NCBI GenBank assembly: GCA_964472545.1
Contig: CAYYNP010000426.1
Coordinates: 1 to 6,732 of the forward strand
From: CAYYNP01 sp964472545
GTDB lineage: Bacteria; Planctomycetota; Planctomycetia; Pirellulales; Thermoguttaceae
DNA: 6,732 nt
Direction: 5' to 3'
The notes beneath the pieces are model-generated. The model made no database searches. It saw only the letters and a program-made list of their open reading frames with translations, and was not told the DNA's origin. Below are positions 6,579-6,732 of the stretch, piece after piece (the first letter of the stretch is position 1; each line of letters opens with the position of its first letter). The position numbers and the translations under genes were made by a program.

Positions 6579-6700
6579 CGCGCCGGATCTCCACGTGCGG
6601 TTGGGAGTGTGACAACGACCACGAACATACCACGTCTGCGACACGGACGCCAGCTTGCGGCTTCTCGACGCAGGAGGACTGCAAAGTCGATTCGCGGGAG

Positions 6701-6732
6701 TGGAAAACGGGGACTGGCTCCGAGCCAGAATC
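6701..6732. repeat. Left end of a palindromic intergenic repeat, cut by the window edge
   Basis: A run GGAAAACGGGGA (6702-6713) leads into a perfect hairpin with arms CTGGCT (6714-6719) and AGCCAG (6723-6728) around CCG. The composition differs from the neighbouring sequence. From memory, 'AAAACGGGGACTGGCTCCGAG' is a common start of a dispersed element in planctomycete genomes that ends with a matching '...CCCCGTTTT' arm. That second arm would lie beyond this window, so only the partial element can be described here. Confidence 0.5.

Noticed and set aside
6579..6644. Upstream extension of the beta-propeller gene to the Met codon at 6644
   Set aside because: The first 22 residues are polar and precede an obvious signal peptide starting at the Met of 6578.

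Overview
The window most likely comes from a planctomycete (Planctomycetota, Pirellulales-like). The base composition is GC-rich, and the gene content is typical of that phylum: a secreted WPQWRGP-type PQQ-like beta-propeller protein, an ECF sigma factor paired with a zinc-finger/FecR membrane protein, and a large secreted glycoside hydrolase. The two window ends carry palindromic elements that resemble dispersed intergenic repeats I associate with these genomes. This assignment rests on recognised family features, not on a database search.

Layout, left to right. Positions 1-50 hold two tandem mini-palindromes in opposite orientation, which together also form a 20-bp inverted repeat. Positions 73-2370 (minus strand) encode an exported GH95-like glycoside hydrolase of 765 residues. 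Positions 2371-2648 are a divergent promoter region with an ECF-like promoter candidate facing right and a weaker sigma-70-like candidate facing left. Positions 2649-5233 (plus strand) form a tight three-gene operon: ECF sigma factor, membrane-anchored zinc-finger/FecR anti-sigma factor (2-nt gap), and a secreted 412-residue protein of unknown function (33-nt gap). Positions 5277-6578 (minus strand) encode a secreted beta-propeller protein convergent with the operon. Positions 6579-6700 hold no recognisable gene, and 6701-6732 is the start of a second palindromic repeat cut off by the window edge.

How the genes may work together. The three-gene operon looks like a self-contained cell-surface signalling module. 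The sigma factor would be held by the cytoplasmic zinc finger of the second protein, whose FecR-type sensor lies outside the membrane. The most notable observation is that this FecR domain stops just after its conserved GTEF motif, and what looks like the missing C-terminal piece opens the mature part of the next protein, behind a new signal peptide and in the same reading frame. A FecR domain divided between a membrane anti-sigma factor and a secreted partner would be an unusual split sensor. The flanking glycoside hydrolase and beta-propeller genes have their own orientation, and nothing in the sequence proves that the sigma factor controls them.
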